Below are positions 11,314 to 24,310 of a stretch of 64,000 bases of DNA, one piece after another. A model generated the notes under the pieces. It was not told the DNA's origin. It saw nothing but the letters and a program-made list of their open reading frames with translations, and ran no database searches. Source of the DNA: Rotaria sordida (taxonomy: Eukaryota; Rotifera; Eurotatoria; Philodinida; Philodinidae); contig CAJNOL010000012.1 of assembly GCA_905250125.1 (NCBI GenBank), forward strand, positions 124,001 to 188,000, given 5' to 3'. The first letter of the stretch is position 1; each line of letters begins with the position of its first letter. The position numbers and the translations under genes were made by a program.

Positions 11314-14300
11314 GCAATCATAAATGAGTTTCAATGCCTATTTTGACTGCTAGAGCGTTTATGCGCTTATTAAATTTATACATAATTAAGTTTTTTGAGA
11401 AGAGCAATTGGTTCGAATCAGTAATGATTCGATTCAAAGTTCGATTCCTCGCCAGCAAGAAATGTGAATTACTTGTCTCTGGTATGTCTATTCTTATATT
11501 TTTCACTGGTTTTTTTTTTGTACAATAATTTTTCCGAACACGTCTTAGGATACATTAGAAAAGCATGAAATCAATCGGAATGGATTTTTCGATCTTTTAT
11601 CAAATACTAACTAATGCTTTACCTCTTCTCACAATTATTCATTTTGATCAGTCATATTGGATAACATATCAGTTGATGGAGCTTGGTAACCGCTTTTTAT
11701 TGGTTAACACTACATTTCCATCAGAAACTACGGAATACAATACAACGTCGAAAGAGTTTCTGTATTCATGTTGTTTTCGTATAAATCGTCTCAGTATATA
11801 GACTCCAAATCGAGAGCAAACAATCGATTTCAAGAGAAAAGCTTTCAGCAACTGACTCTCATCTCATTTGTTGGAATGAAATCTTCATTCGATCAGATAA
11901 TATGCCTGATGATGATGACCTACTATACATAATCATTTCTTAAGCTAGTAGGTTGAATCGAAGCCAGAAAATACCATGCGATTCGAGTGTTCGACAATTT
12001 TTACTGAAGAAGTTGAGATCGTGTTTGCCTGAAAATTCTCCATAAATTATAACAAATATTCTCTTTGTGAGTTCAATGGAAGTAATTGGATGGCCGGAAT
12101 CTTGCCGATAAAACTTTTATCAATAGGACATTCACCAATGGCAAAAGTCTAGGGTTATATTGGCCAAAGTAGATTGGACTTCCACAAGCTGTCACGAAAC
12201 AATATTAATATATAGAATACATATGAAGACTGAAGTTAATATTGTTAGAATATACATATATAGATATATATATATCATAGTTTACAGTTTTCAATGTTGT
12301 TGATAAGAATTTTTTTAATTTATATCTAATTCACAGTCAAATTGACGAAATTCCAGGGCATGTATCGACGAAATTCTTGTGGGTGAAATTCCAAAACCTC
12401 ATATTATATTACTGTTCTGGCTTAGGATGTGATTAATTTATGTTCATGTTTACATCTGTTATTTTGAGCATTTTAGTTTTTCGTTGAAAATTCCCGTATT
12501 AGCATAGAATAAAAATTTCTACAATAAAAAAAAAAAAACATTAAACAAACTGCATTTTTTCTTTTTCTTTTATGTGACGATGTTTCTATTTTCTTTATTC
12601 GATTCCTATCCAACAGTTACAGTGATAATGATTAAAAATCATAGAAGAAATAGTACAAATAATGATCATCTCAAACAAGATTCGTTTTTATTTTGTTTTC
12701 CAATCGTACTGAAATCAAAAAGAAATTGTGTCCTTCTTAGGCTCTCAAGAAACTGAATTAAAAATAATTAAAAATACGATTTCTGGCATGAGAATATTAA
12801 TTTTGAAAACAACCACATAGCTGTATTAAGTTATTAGTCTTTTTGATAAATAAGCTCAATTCAGAAGCTTATCCATGACAGCATGACAGGATAGAACAAA
12901 AATAACCACTAGGTTAAACTGTGTCTGATCAGAAGTCTTACAAAATGCACCAAACTTCAACAATCGGATCTCACAAATATTTTCGGCTGAATTTTGGCAG
13001 AGTTCAAATGCTGGATTTAACCAGAACAGACAGGATTCATTAAAGATCTGAAAAGATTGGTACGATTGTAGAGGAATCTTATTGAAATCCGACAGTTGAA
13101 TGTTATTGGAAATTCATTAGGATCTGACTGTCGGATCTGTCACTGATTCTATCGCTACAATTTCCATCGGATTTTGTCAGATAGTCAAATCTGACTAGAT
13201 TCGATCAGATTTAGTATTGGATTTATTCACCGGAGATTGAAATTATTCAATATTGACTTTAAGGTCGAACTCGGGATCAATATAATCAATCAGAAAAAAA
13301 AATCAAGAGAATACGCACATATTGATTACATAGTAGTCTTTGGGAATTTTCAATCTAATAATAAATTATCTTTACCTTTAAAACATACAGCAAAACAATA
13401 CACACGACTGTTAATTTAAACAAAACACCTGTATTCTTCTTAGTTATCTAAAGTTGATCATTCTATTTTCTAACGTAAAATTAAAATACAAAACTTTGTC
13501 AATGAAAGAAGCTTGGTTTGAATAATTTCAATCATGAAACATTCATAGCACACAGACGAAAGTGACATGATGTACATATTCATAAAAAAAAACAAGTTTT
13601 GATAACCAATAAACAAACAAATAAATTGAAATGTTCATCAATATATTCCGAAAACAGATAAATATAAGATGACAATGTATGTTATAATAGACTACAATAA
13701 AATGCTTCGATCACTGGTTTAATCTTGTCGAAATAGAAAAATGTTTGTATTTAAATGAAATTGTCATTTTAATTGTTTGCCAAAAAATTCTATAATTTCA
13801 GTTTCATCATCAGCCCTAAAATGTGCTTCTTGTGATACTTGGTTTATCGTTTTACTCAGTTTCAGAGTTAATCTTTTCTAACAATCATTTATTTTTAACA
13901 TCCATGAACTGGGTTTTTTTATGAATAATAATCATTGTCTTTCTTCGCTTTTTTTGCTTATTGTTATATATTATTAGCTATTTATCTTAAGAATCCTAAC
14001 TATTCGACAATATGATAGTACTTGTATAAGAGACGGCGTATATCTGTTAAGAATTCTATGATATCTGTGATGACGCATAATTTCTCGACGGTTTCTCTAA
14101 AACTAATGCATATACAGAGAAAAAGAACTGCATGTATGAAACAAAAAAGATATCGTTTAGAGTTGAGTTCCTGATGGATAAGTTGTCTGTTGCTAGTTGT
14201 ATACAAAATTAACCTATACGTCACGAACATAAGTTGACATTTTCTTATTTTTCTTATCGTGTGCCGGTTTTAGACATTGCATATCATCAGTATTACAGAA

Positions 14301-14982
14301 AGAGATAAAAATAATATACATCATGGCCAAAAACCAAGAGCAACCGTTATACGATTCCTAATATTCTCTCCTTTAATCTTGACTTGTCTGCTCTGTTGTC
14401 ATCCATCTAAGTTGAAACAAGTCATATATATTGGCAGTGTTCCTGCTTCTTTCTGTGCAATTTGCTGGTCTGTACGATATAGTACTTATTTATCAATACT
14501 AATGCTGGCATATTCTATGCAATTATCAGGAAGCATATTTGCACGTTCTGTTTATATGTTTGTCCAAAATTAGGTGAATGCTTATTGTTCGCTTTGTTTC
14601 TAGATATACTTCCAAACTTTTTCTGTCTATTTATCATAAAATATCAAAGCCGTGTAAGTGATATTTTTTTTTTGTGATTAAACATATTTTGATAAAACCT
14701 AGATCATATCGTCAGCGGAAAGTAGAAATAGATAAGATTTGATTAGACATTCTCGAAGTGTTGGATGCATCTTTTATACTCTCAGTAAAAAAAAAATTTG
14801 AATGTTTCTCAGAAAGAGTACTACTCGGTTGATAAAATTGGTTTCTTCTCATTGAAACCATAATTCTGTGAGCTTTTTTTCTGCCACCATAGACCTTAGA
14901 TCAATTTTGAAGTCATACAGAATTCTCATCGTATAAAATAAGTTCAATCAATAGTTTTTTCGATCTATTTTTTTTATTCAGA
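11314..14982. other. Gene-poor stretch
   Basis: No gene with supporting homology. A plus-strand frame at about 14310-14573 encodes a hydrophobic peptide with Cys-rich segments, but it has no recognisable domain and no neighbouring exon chain. The cluster of ATCTGAC words at about 12965-13210 is listed separately. TTTTTTATTCAG just before 14983 looks like a splice acceptor serving the LIM gene. Confidence 0.45.
12965..13210. repeat. Cluster of ATCTGAC/ATCGGAT words
   Basis: At least eight copies of GATCTGAC, AATCTGAC, ATCGGAT or their complements are found in about 245 bp, in both orientations. The density is far above that of the flanks. The pattern resembles the other word-built short elements in this window, but I could not fix terminal repeats. 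Confidence 0.4.
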
Positions 14983-15474
14983 ATGCCTTTCGGAACCCAA
15001 GAAGCCGCCCGTTGCCCTCGTTGTAACCAAGCTGTTTTCCATGCTGAATCTATTCCAGCAGCTGGAAAACAATGGCATAAGACTTGTTACAAATGTGGTA
15101 TGTAGATTGTAATTTATCTTGATTTTCTTATTGTGCATTATTTGTTTCTTTTTCTTTTTGAATACAAGGTCTTTGTAAGAAAGCATTAGAACCTATGACA
15201 ATGGCTGAACATGAAGGTAATGTGTATTGCAAACAATGCTATGGACGTAAATTCGGTATTCGTGGTGTTGGATTTGGTATTGGAGCTGGAGCATTAGGTA
15301 TGGATACTGGTGATCGCTTTGGAAACACTGAATCACTCTCGTACGTAAACCTTTTTAAAAATAATGTTTAGATTTGAATAAATTGTCTATTTTTGCTTTA
15401 GAAATAAACCGAATTACGCTGCTCCTCCTGGTGCTCAAGCAGGAGGTAAAGGTGCTCCAGCTGCAGAAGAATAA
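14983..15474 (+). CDS. Single-LIM-domain muscle LIM / cysteine-and-glycine-rich protein
   Basis: Three exons (14983-15097, 15169-15340, 15402-15474) give 119 aa. One LIM domain has all eight zinc ligands: C11, C14, H32, C35, C38, C41, C59 and C62. It is followed by the glycine-rich KFGIRGVGFGIGAGALGMD stretch typical of CRP/MLP proteins, which follows each LIM domain in the family and carries the basic patch. CRPs act at Z-discs and actin filaments and in muscle differentiation. The one-LIM form of about 90-120 aa is like insect Mlp60A rather than the two-LIM vertebrate CRPs. The tail is Ala/Pro/Gly-rich (NYAAPPGAQAGGKGAPAAEE). The ATG follows TTCAG by one base, a layout consistent with 5' trans-splicing or a 5'UTR intron. 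AATAAA lies at 15636-15641. Confidence 0.92.
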
Positions 15475-15635
15475 GCCAATCTATGGTTAGCTGGATAAAC
15501 TCTCAATTAATAACAATATATGACATCAAACCAGATTCTTTAGATCTTTTTTTATATCTACCTGAGTAGTTCTAGTCCTTTTCACATTTTTTCAAAATTG
15601 TTTTGCAGTATTGTATTTGTTCATTTCGCATGTTC

Positions 15636-15641
15636 AATAAA
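15636..15641 (+). terminator. Poly(A) signal of the LIM gene
   Basis: AATAAA 162 bp after the stop codon, in a T-rich 3' region, in the sense orientation of the LIM gene. Confidence 0.6.
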
Positions 15642-16077
15642 GATTACACATTTAAGATAAACTCGACTATAACAATAAATAAAACGGAATTATACTAACT
15701 CAAGAATATTCGCATAGTGATAATTTGATCACTTTTCGGATTCTTCAACACATAGTCTTGTAGATAATTAACATGATGAAGTTCATTTTATATAATTAAT
15801 GATTCGATCAATTCAGTTATAATGAAATAAGCGTCTAACAAAAATGAAAATGCTAAAAAGAATGGTATCTATATTGGTATTTCATATCAAAGCATCGAAA
15901 CAATTTTTGTTGTTGATAAATATTTTATTTTCTATGGCATCTGGAAATTTAAGTGTTTTTTTTCGATATATGTAATATCTATAGCGCAGTTTGTTAGAGA
16001 AACTAATCAACATATTCTTTATTCGGATATCAATAGTACCCATAATAGAAAAAAACAAATTAAGCATAGCGCATGAT

Positions 16078-16630
16078 CCAAATTAGAACAAGAATTCTGT
16101 ATAATCATATTCCGTCTTTAATATCTCTGCGAAATAGTGAGCAAATAAGCTCAAGGTTTATAATTATGTAGGCATATGTCTCGCCTATCTATTGATAAAA
16201 GAATTTTTTCAAAAGATTGGCAAATGTTCGAGTTATATGCCATAGAATGAAGTCGCTTGATCGTATTCTATGTGAATACAACATTCCCAATAAGGACATC
16301 AATATAAACAATGCATCAAATCAGAATGCATCAGCGTAAATGTATAGAAGAACGTTCTTCTATACTTTTACGCTGATGCATTCTGATTTGATGCATTGTT
16401 TATATTGATGCCCTTATTTGGAACGTTGTACCGATATAGAATGCAATCAAGCGACTTCATTCTATGGCATATAACTCGATCATTTGTCTATCTTTTGAAA
16501 AGAAACTCTTTCATCAATAGATAGGCGAGGCATATGTCTACTTAATCATAAACCTTGAGCTTATTTGCTCACTATTTCACAGAGATATTAAAAACGGAAT
16601 ATGAGCATACAAAACTCCGTTCTAATTTGG
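16078..16630. mobile_element. Long near-perfect foldback element
   Basis: Arms of about 275 bp are mirror copies around a centre near 16354, where GAAGAACGTTCTTC forms the turn with almost no loop. The outer ends read CCAAATTAGAAC and its complement. The match is continuous, for example GCATCAAATCAGAATGCATC on one side and its complement on the other, with scattered mismatches that rule out an assembly join of identical strands. There is no coding capacity. It would form a very stable hairpin if transcribed. The target duplication is unclear. Confidence 0.85.
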
Positions 16631-19600
16631 AACACATACTCTAAATATGCAAATTCATTCAAAATACGTGAATAATTAATATGATAAAATATTGTTTTAT
16701 CATTATCCATACTTTCGACTGTGTTAATTGTTTATCATATCTATGTTACACTATCTTTAGGTTTTGTATAATTATCGTGAAATTTGATTGGTTAATCTAG
16801 CTTCTTCAAATACACATCGTAGATAAAATATTATACGATATATTATGGCAAAGGTGTATCCTTTTTCTCTTTCATTTATTTCCTTCCTTAATTTCAGTTG
16901 GATCAATCAATGAACAAAGAAAAAATTAAGACATAAAACATCATGCAATACGATATTCTCCAAAAGTTTTCTCTTAGTATTTTTATCTCAGAAAAAAAAA
17001 TTATTATGAAAATTATCAAGAAGTTTACAATCATAGCACGATACTAAAGTTAACCCTTTACATACTTTTATTCGGTCATAATAGTTAGGAACGTCTAAAT
17101 TTGTATTATCATTGTTATTATCGAATGCTGATTACCTAACAAGTTTAGGCCTCTTGTTCTAGATGATTCATAAGCAGAGGTGTAGAATCTCTTCGCGTGC
17201 GTGAACTCGCGTTCGAGGAAATTTTTGAAAATATATTGTACTCGCAGAAACGTTTTTGGAGATTATTGTCTAGAAATGTTTGGTCGAAGCTATAAAGTCT
17301 GTAGGAATTCTTCGAGTTATTTTTCTTTTTTACGGAAAATTCTATACCTCTATTCATGACACACATAAGCATTTCATTTCTTTTGCTATAAAATGCTAAT
17401 AACTTTTGATCAAAGACAAATAAAAACTTTTTGTTTTTACGAAAATATAGTCCTGACTCTCTTCTATCTACGATACAAATTTGAAGTATTAGCTTTTAAT
17501 AATTATTGAAATAGAACTATTTTACTATCGAGAGTTATTTTTCACAAGTTTGAGGCTCTCTTCGAAAAAAAAACTCATAATTTAACCGAGGGATGTTATT
17601 TTCGCTTAAAAATCGCATTAGATACTCGAAAATGTTTTTAGATTATTCACACAGAATATGAGAATTAACTAGTGCCCAGTTCGAGAAAATCATTAAAAAT
17701 GAGTACTAACTATTAAAACATACATAGAGTGGCAAACGGGATGAAAATAAGGATCGCTCATGCTATCATACCTTTTGTGATTGATGTCCGTCATAGTCAT
17801 ATAAAAATATAATAATAAAACTTATGGCAAAAATATCTATAGGTAAAATATTGTCAAGAAGACTTCACAGTCACTCAAATACAAAGCCATCTAATTTATT
17901 TTGCGTTTTCTTTTTTGTTTTTCATAGACTTGCAAGCAAAATTAATAACATATTTGAGATCAGCAGACAACATTGCATCATCATGTCTCAATATCTTTTT
18001 ACATTCGCAAATTATTCAAAAATTAAGAAACTTGAAAAAATTGTACTATATATAGTACACTGTACCTAAATAATTTCTACGCATAATACATTTTAGTTGA
18101 AGTGTTTTACAACTGCTACATATTTTTAAGCACAATAGTCAACCATTCCCAAGCAGTAGATACCACTTTGTACGATTTTTTTTCCAAATACAGATATAAA
18201 TGCTCATAATCACCTAGTCCTACATATGAAACTTCCTTAACTATGTCTGTAGATATAAAAATATCATGTAATTAGCACAACATTTCACTCATCACACAGT
18301 ATTTCTTCGACAGAATTGCTAGAAAAATATCAATATTTGATATTTATTATGTTCTTCGTGTAAAAACATACAATAAAACGAATACTAATAAGAGTAGAGA
18401 GTAATTTTCTAGATCGTCGAAACATATTTTTAATTTTTTACATCTTGATAAAGAAAAACTAATCAGATACTGGAATAAATGCATTCTAAAAATATATTGT
18501 ATACTGAGCACATTGTATATTCATGCATATCCTTAATATTTGATTGTAAAGTAAGATTAATATTGAGATTATTTTTCATTATCATTCATTATTTTCTAAG
18601 GTCATTTGAATAAATTGACTGAGGATAAACTGATGTGTCAAAGTTTTTTCTTTTCATGATTTTTAGATTAATAAAACCATAACTTTCTAATTGTTTCTAT
18701 ATAACTTCAGTGTTATTTGTTGTCTATTGTTGATTAGTATTATTTGGTTGTACAATTGATAAATAATTCATCTCACTTGTTGCTAAGTCATTCATCATAG
18801 TAGCTTGTTGAGGATGAGAAGCATATATGTACTTTAGTGCTGATTCAATTAATAACCAACTTCAGTATGTCACTAAATAGTGGCGTAGACAGAAAATTTT
18901 CACTTGAGGAGGGGCTAGCCAGTGGAGGAAAATTTCTACTGCATGAGAGGGGAATCTGAATTGTTTGTTACTAGAAGGCAACCGTTCATTCCTCTCCAGT
19001 TGCCTGACGACTACGACACTAGTCTCTTATGATATTTCAATGACTTAGATGATCCTATAGACCATAAATCCATTATCTCAAGTGTATGCTGAAATTATCA
19101 CTCATTTTGTATTCTCATTCATCTTCTTTCTTCCATTAATTAGACCTGTTACATCAATTCTGTTTCCTTGAGTCTTCGATGAATGATGACATATACTATT
19201 AATTTCTTGTAGAGTGTGCTCGATATTATCATACGAGTTCTCTCTCTTCTAGAACATCCTAATTCTACCCATCATTCATATATATACATCGCCTCAGAGT
19301 TTCAAAGCATTTTTGTTTGTTCCAATAGCAACCTTGTCCTCAAAGAGTTAATGGCAGTAATAAACGTTAAACATCTTCTTTCATTCACAATAGTATACGA
19401 GAATTTTATTTCATAATCTCTGTTACGAAAGTCTTTGCGCAATATATCTGTTTGATTTTCGTTCACTTATATATCACTGGAGAAAATCAGAGGTAATCTA
19501 CTAAAATCAGAATTTCATGCTCTATCTAAGTATATATTCAGAATTTTCTTCAGACTTAAAGTTAATTCATTGAGAGCAAATCTTTGACGGAAGCCAAACA

Positions 19601-20984
19601 ACAACATCTGTATAGAATTTTTCATCTACAGTTCAGTTTTGTATTTTGAATCAAACTGCCTCAAACCAAACTATCAGAAAGTCTTTTCTTTATATATCAG
19701 TTTATTGAGCAATGCCTGCTCTGCAAAATGCTCAATTTGCTTCTCTTGTGACATATTACTACAAACGATCGAAATCGATTACGTTCTAAATACAAAATAT
19801 TCGAAACAAAATAAATTCATTGAAAAATCTCATCTCACATAAAGAGAATCTGTTCGAAAGAGTTTATAATTTTTGATTCTTTCGAGTTCTAGCTTACTGT
19901 AACCCATGATTTGGTAGAAAATTAAATTCTTTACAGCACTAGAAAGTCAAAACTATTCCAAAGTCTCATGCATAGAAATTATGAATGACAGAAAAAAAAA
20001 GGTCTATTTTACTTAGTACAAATAATATTTTTGATTTATTTTAATAATTGCTCAGAGCTATCCAACCATAAGTTACAAAAAACAAATGATGAAAATACCT
20101 TTAGAAAGAGCATTGAATTCTGATTCTAACTTACTACTTGTGATTCTCTTCAACAACATCTAAGTGTCCGAAAAAAAAGCATATACATTTACCGGGACCT
20201 TTTTTTAATTTACCACTTTGTACACGTGTTATTTTTCATCCTTATAAAAAATTTGTTCTCAATAAAATTAACTTTAAGACAGACAAAAGTTCCAAATATA
20301 TAATTAGAAAGAACATGAAGTTCCGATTCTAACTGGCTACGTTTACTTCTCTCTAATGATTTAATAGTAGGCAACAATTGACTAGACTTGTTGTAAAAAG
20401 ACTTTGACAACAGAGGTTAGATTAAAAAATAATAATATTATTTTTCGAATCAATTCAATACATTTCATCTTGATTCACTATAAATATCGACTGTGTAAGA
20501 TATTCTAGCATTTGATTTTGATCATTTTCGTTCTTGTCACTATTGCCTTCATTATTTGACCTAGAATCTCTTGTCTAAAAAATCTTCATGACTTTGATTT
20601 GGATGAGATAAATTACTACGAAAAATATTGGATTCATTTTCGTTGTCAGTTTCATCACAAGTATATTTTAATGCATATTTTGTCATTAGTAAATGATCTT
20701 TCGCATTGGCAAAGTTTATTTCTAGGGGTCTATTGAAGTATTGAATCTTTGTACGAAGAAACATTTGTTGTTTTATTGCTCAACGAAAAAAAAACAGACG
20801 CGATAACAAAGCATTCGATCTTTTTTCAACACTCATTATATCACATAAGCAACAAAGTCTCGTTTTCATCTTGTCTAGTTAAATAGATGCAGATGAAATG
20901 CATCTAAGACATATAAAGTTTTTTAAAAACTTCACTGAAATTAACTTTTACACAAGAAAAAAAAACAGACAAAAGAAAAACTAT
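16631..20984. other. Gene-poor stretch
   Basis: No supported gene. A patch at about 18885-18960 is richer in G than its surroundings and reads GTGGCGTAGACAG, a phrase like the end of some DNA transposons, but no partner repeat was found. Minus-strand frames at 20210-20410 and 20561-20764 are composition-wise coding-like but could not be joined. Two copies of AGAAAGA(G/A)CATTGAATTCTGATTCTAACT-like sequence lie in direct orientation near 20104 and 20307. Confidence 0.45.
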
Positions 20985-23609
20985 TTAATCAGTTGTTGTG
21001 CCTTTGGCTTTTTTCGGTGATTTAAATTCAGTTGATTGTTCTTCTTCTTCTTCTTCTCCTTCTTCACCTGATTCATTATCACCATTTTCTTCTAAGATAA
21101 AAAAAAATAGTAATTTTCTGATGTAAATGAAGATCGATGAACACTAACCTTGATCACGTTTTCGTTTTTGTCCACCACGTCGATTTCGTTTTCCATGTCC
21201 ACCACGTCCACCACGTCCACCTCGTTTACCTCCACCAAATCGTTCACTTTTCTTTGTTCTCTGTGCTGCACGTTTTTCATTAGCTTCTTTCCAAAATTGC
21301 ACTTCTTCGTCACCTTCAACTATACGGCAAATCACTTCTTTATCATCAATCATCAGTTTGCCTTGTCCAGCAGCTAAGACTTTTTCTAAAACATCTTTAG
21401 CTGTATTAGCTTCATTTAATCGTACCCATGCCTAAACATAACCATTGAATGATTATTCTGTTTAAATTCTATAATTTATAATTTACCTCAGCATCACCTT
21501 TATTAAAATCAATCCAAGGCATTTTTGTAAATGGATTAAATTTAGCTTTAATTAATTCACGTGTAACATTAGCAGTCATACCTTTAAAATAAAAAACAAA
21601 TAAATTATTTGAAAAGAAAAGATATCGTATCGATTCAAACCAGCAAGATGAATAACAGCACCGGATAAATTTTCATTATTTAATTTTTCCAAATGTTCAT
21701 TTGTCTTTTTTTCTAATTCGTCTTTTCGTTTTTCTTTTCGTGCTTGTTTATCATATTTTTGTTTTTCTTTTCCATCATCTTCTATTGATTTTCCACCAGT
21801 TGCTAATTCTAATGCTTTTTTCTTATAAAAATCATCTTGTAATGAACATTCTAATATAGAACCATCTTCATATTTAATTGGTTTTTCTTTAGATTTTTCG
21901 ACAAATTCTCGAGCTTTTTCATCAGATGAAAAAACAACAAATGCAGCACCATTAAAATCTTTTGATTTAAATTGTTTTTTCATTTGAACACTTTCTATTG
22001 AACCAAATCTATAAATTAATTTAATAAAAAAAAACAAAACATTATAATAATGATTTGAGAAAATCAAATAGATTTTACTGTTCAAAGAAACTAAGTAATT
22101 TATCAATGGTTATATCAGCTGTCTTAGGAAAACCTTTGACATAAACCGTACGATTACGTAACATTAATTCAAGTTCAGCTTGACTATTTGGTAATGGACG
22201 TTCTGGACGACGACGAATTTTATTTTCGGCTTCATCTATTTGTATGAGACCCGAAATAGATTTTTTTAATGCATTTATTATTGTTGCAAAATCAGTTGAT
22301 AATGATTGAAGACGTTTAAATGTTGTTAAAACAGATAATGGAATCCAACCATCATCTTTTGTCATTTCATTTTTGAGAAATTTATCTCGAGTCATGTTAA
22401 CATCACTAAGATAATATTCGATTTGACGGATGATCTTTTTATCAAGATCAGGATCTGATGATGATGATGAAATTGTTTGAGTTAAAATTGTTGCAACATT
22501 TTCCCCATTTTTTCTAAAACAAATATATGAAAAAAAAATCATTATATGTAGTCTATATTCAATAAATTTAATATAAGAAAAGTCGATCATCGAGAAATTT
22601 AATTTTTCCATTAAGGAAAGTCACCTGAGAAATATTTTTATTTACAATCTGATTTCAACCAAAATTTCAGTGAATGTTAGTCTTGACTAGAATAGGTTAT
22701 GAGTAAAATATCTTCCAAAATATTCAAGATATTCGCGAATTATAGTCAATACATTGCCAAAAAAGTACTCTGTACGCAAAAGTAATTTTCAAAATAAGGA
22801 TACGAACTAATATGTCGGAGTGGTGGTTTAATTGTAGAGTACACCTAGAACCAGATCGTAATAGAGATCGCTTTTTGAATTTTTCTTTGTTTGTTTTTTT
22901 GAAAAAGCTTTCTCGAAAAATTCACAAATTTATGACCAAAAAAATCTCTAATTAAAAACAAACATCTAAGTTTTTTATTTCAAAAAAAGAAAAATTCAAA
23001 AGTCAGGCTCTATACGATCTAGCCCTAGCTGTTTGCTGTGTAATAAACAAAAAAACCACCACTTTCATATTGAGTTGATATTAAAAATAGTACCGCCGCA
23101 TAAACGGTATACTCGAAAAAGCTGATATAGAGAAAAACAAAAAAATGTCTTCATTCGAAATAAGTCTGCTTATGTTACCTAATATTTGCACACTATTCGT
23201 CAAGTATTATTAGGTGACATATTTGTGAATATATCATAATACTCTTAGAAGTAAATATCATGCCAAAACTGTGGTCGTAGTTCTCTTATACGTAGATATG
23301 AGTGACGGCAAGGTTTTTATTCAGCTCACATCCTTATTGAAGATTTTGTCTTCTCAATTACATATTTGCTTCTAAATAAACTATAACACTTACTGATCAG
23401 TTTTATCAACTGTTGTAGTTGTAGTAACTGAGTTATCAGAATTCATCTACAAATAAAAAAGTTATATTTGAAGAAAAATCTTACAATTTTTTTTTGTTTC
23501 ATACCGTTTTAGTTTTTGTTACTGTTGTAACTACATCACCATCAACAACAGTTTCTTCGGTTGATGAAATAGTTTTATCATTCGTTACTGGTACCACAGT
23601 ATCCGTCAT
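20985..23609 (-). CDS. SSB: La ribonucleoprotein (La autoantigen homologue)
   Basis: Seven exons (23609-23505, 23446-23394, 22513-22079, 22008-21641, 21581-21487, 21431-21149, 21091-20985) give 481 aa. La binds the 3' oligo(U) of RNA polymerase III transcripts, protecting and folding tRNA precursors in the nucleus. The La motif spans about residues 77-155 (IRQIEYYLSD, RDKFLKNEM, GWIPLSVL, STDFATI). RRM1 follows from about 173 (RTVYVKGFP, then FVVF), and the second RRM-like domain is near 310-390 (MPWIDFNKGDAEAWVRL). After that come an Arg-Gly-rich basic segment and an acidic Glu tail, as in other La proteins. The start was placed upstream because the exon at 22513 opens in phase 2 and joins exactly to a two-base overhang at 23394. 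This adds a Thr/Val-rich N-terminus of about 75 residues, longer than the few residues in human La. Intron 2 (880 bp) carries an inverted-repeat element. Confidence 0.92.
22809..23072. mobile_element. MITE-like element in La intron 2
   Basis: Inverted ends of about 75 bp: the left carries AGTGGTGGTTT, then AGATCGTAATAGAG and TTTTGAATTTTTC. The complement of the right carries AGTGGTGGTTT, then AGATCGTATAGAG and TTTTGAATTTTTC in the same order. The element is 264 bp, non-coding, and inside the largest intron of the La gene. Confidence 0.7.
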
Positions 23610-24037
23610 TGTTTATGATTTGTTTTCTTTTAATCTAGAAGACGAAACAAAAATAGTGACTGGACATTTTCCTTCACGTGAAAAGAACAAAAAAAATCTT
23701 GTTTAGATCCACAAAAGACAATATTTGTATATGTAATGAGAGAAAGAATATGAACATCTTTGAAACAAACCATAGAAGCAAAACAAAATATGAAAATGCA
23801 CTTTCATACTCACACACAACAGAATGCATATATATATATGTATACCAACAGAGTTTCTTCTCCAGCGATTTTTCTTCTTGCAACAAGGAACATGCCTATA
23901 CTTGACAAATATTATAAATACACGAGACAGACGCACAAAGATTGACAGGATTCTACTTTCTATAGGAAATATACATAAAGAACCATTTATAAAACATATA
24001 AAAGAAATGAACAATTCAAAAATAGATGTCTGGTGAC

Positions 24038-24058
24038 ATATGTGCCTTTGGCACATAT
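24038..24058. promoter_or_regulatory. Perfect 9-bp hairpin downstream of the DLK stop codon
   Basis: ATATGTGCC, loop TTT, GGCACATAT: a perfect stem of nine pairs about 255 bp after the end of the DLK coding sequence, so probably in its 3'UTR. It could be an mRNA stability or processing element. There is no direct evidence of function. Confidence 0.4.
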
Positions 24059-24310
24059 CGATGGAACGTAGAATTATAAATAAATGATATACAATCAAGA
24101 AAGGCAATTTGCTCTTCAATGAAAACAAAATAAACGCAGACAAAACCATCAAAAGAGAAGAAAAGACACATAAAAAAAAAAAAATTTTAGCACACAAAAA
24201 GAAAAGCAAGAAAAGAAAATGGACGCCATAGTTTTGATTGACAGAACGAAAGAAAAAAAACAAGTCACTGTTATTATTATTTCGTTATGAAAACTTTCAA
24301 AATTCTTAAA

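Noticed and set aside
14000..14573. Possible small membrane protein gene
   Set aside because: Frames on both strands are hydrophobic and AT-driven, with no supporting start context, exon chain or known family.
18885..18960. GTGGCGTAGACAG patch as a DNA transposon end
   Set aside because: No matching inverted repeat or target duplication could be found nearby.
22513..22611. La start at the ATG at 22611
   Set aside because: The sequence from 22611 to 22514 is AT-rich, ends in TTTTAG and contains no La-like residues. An upstream two-exon chain joins the 22513 exon in exact phase, so this is treated as intron.
23703..24263. Minus-strand frame of 186 codons rich in Phe, Ile and Leu
   Set aside because: It is the complement of A-rich sequence between the DLK stop and the La start, has no domain or splice context, and looks like 3'UTR.
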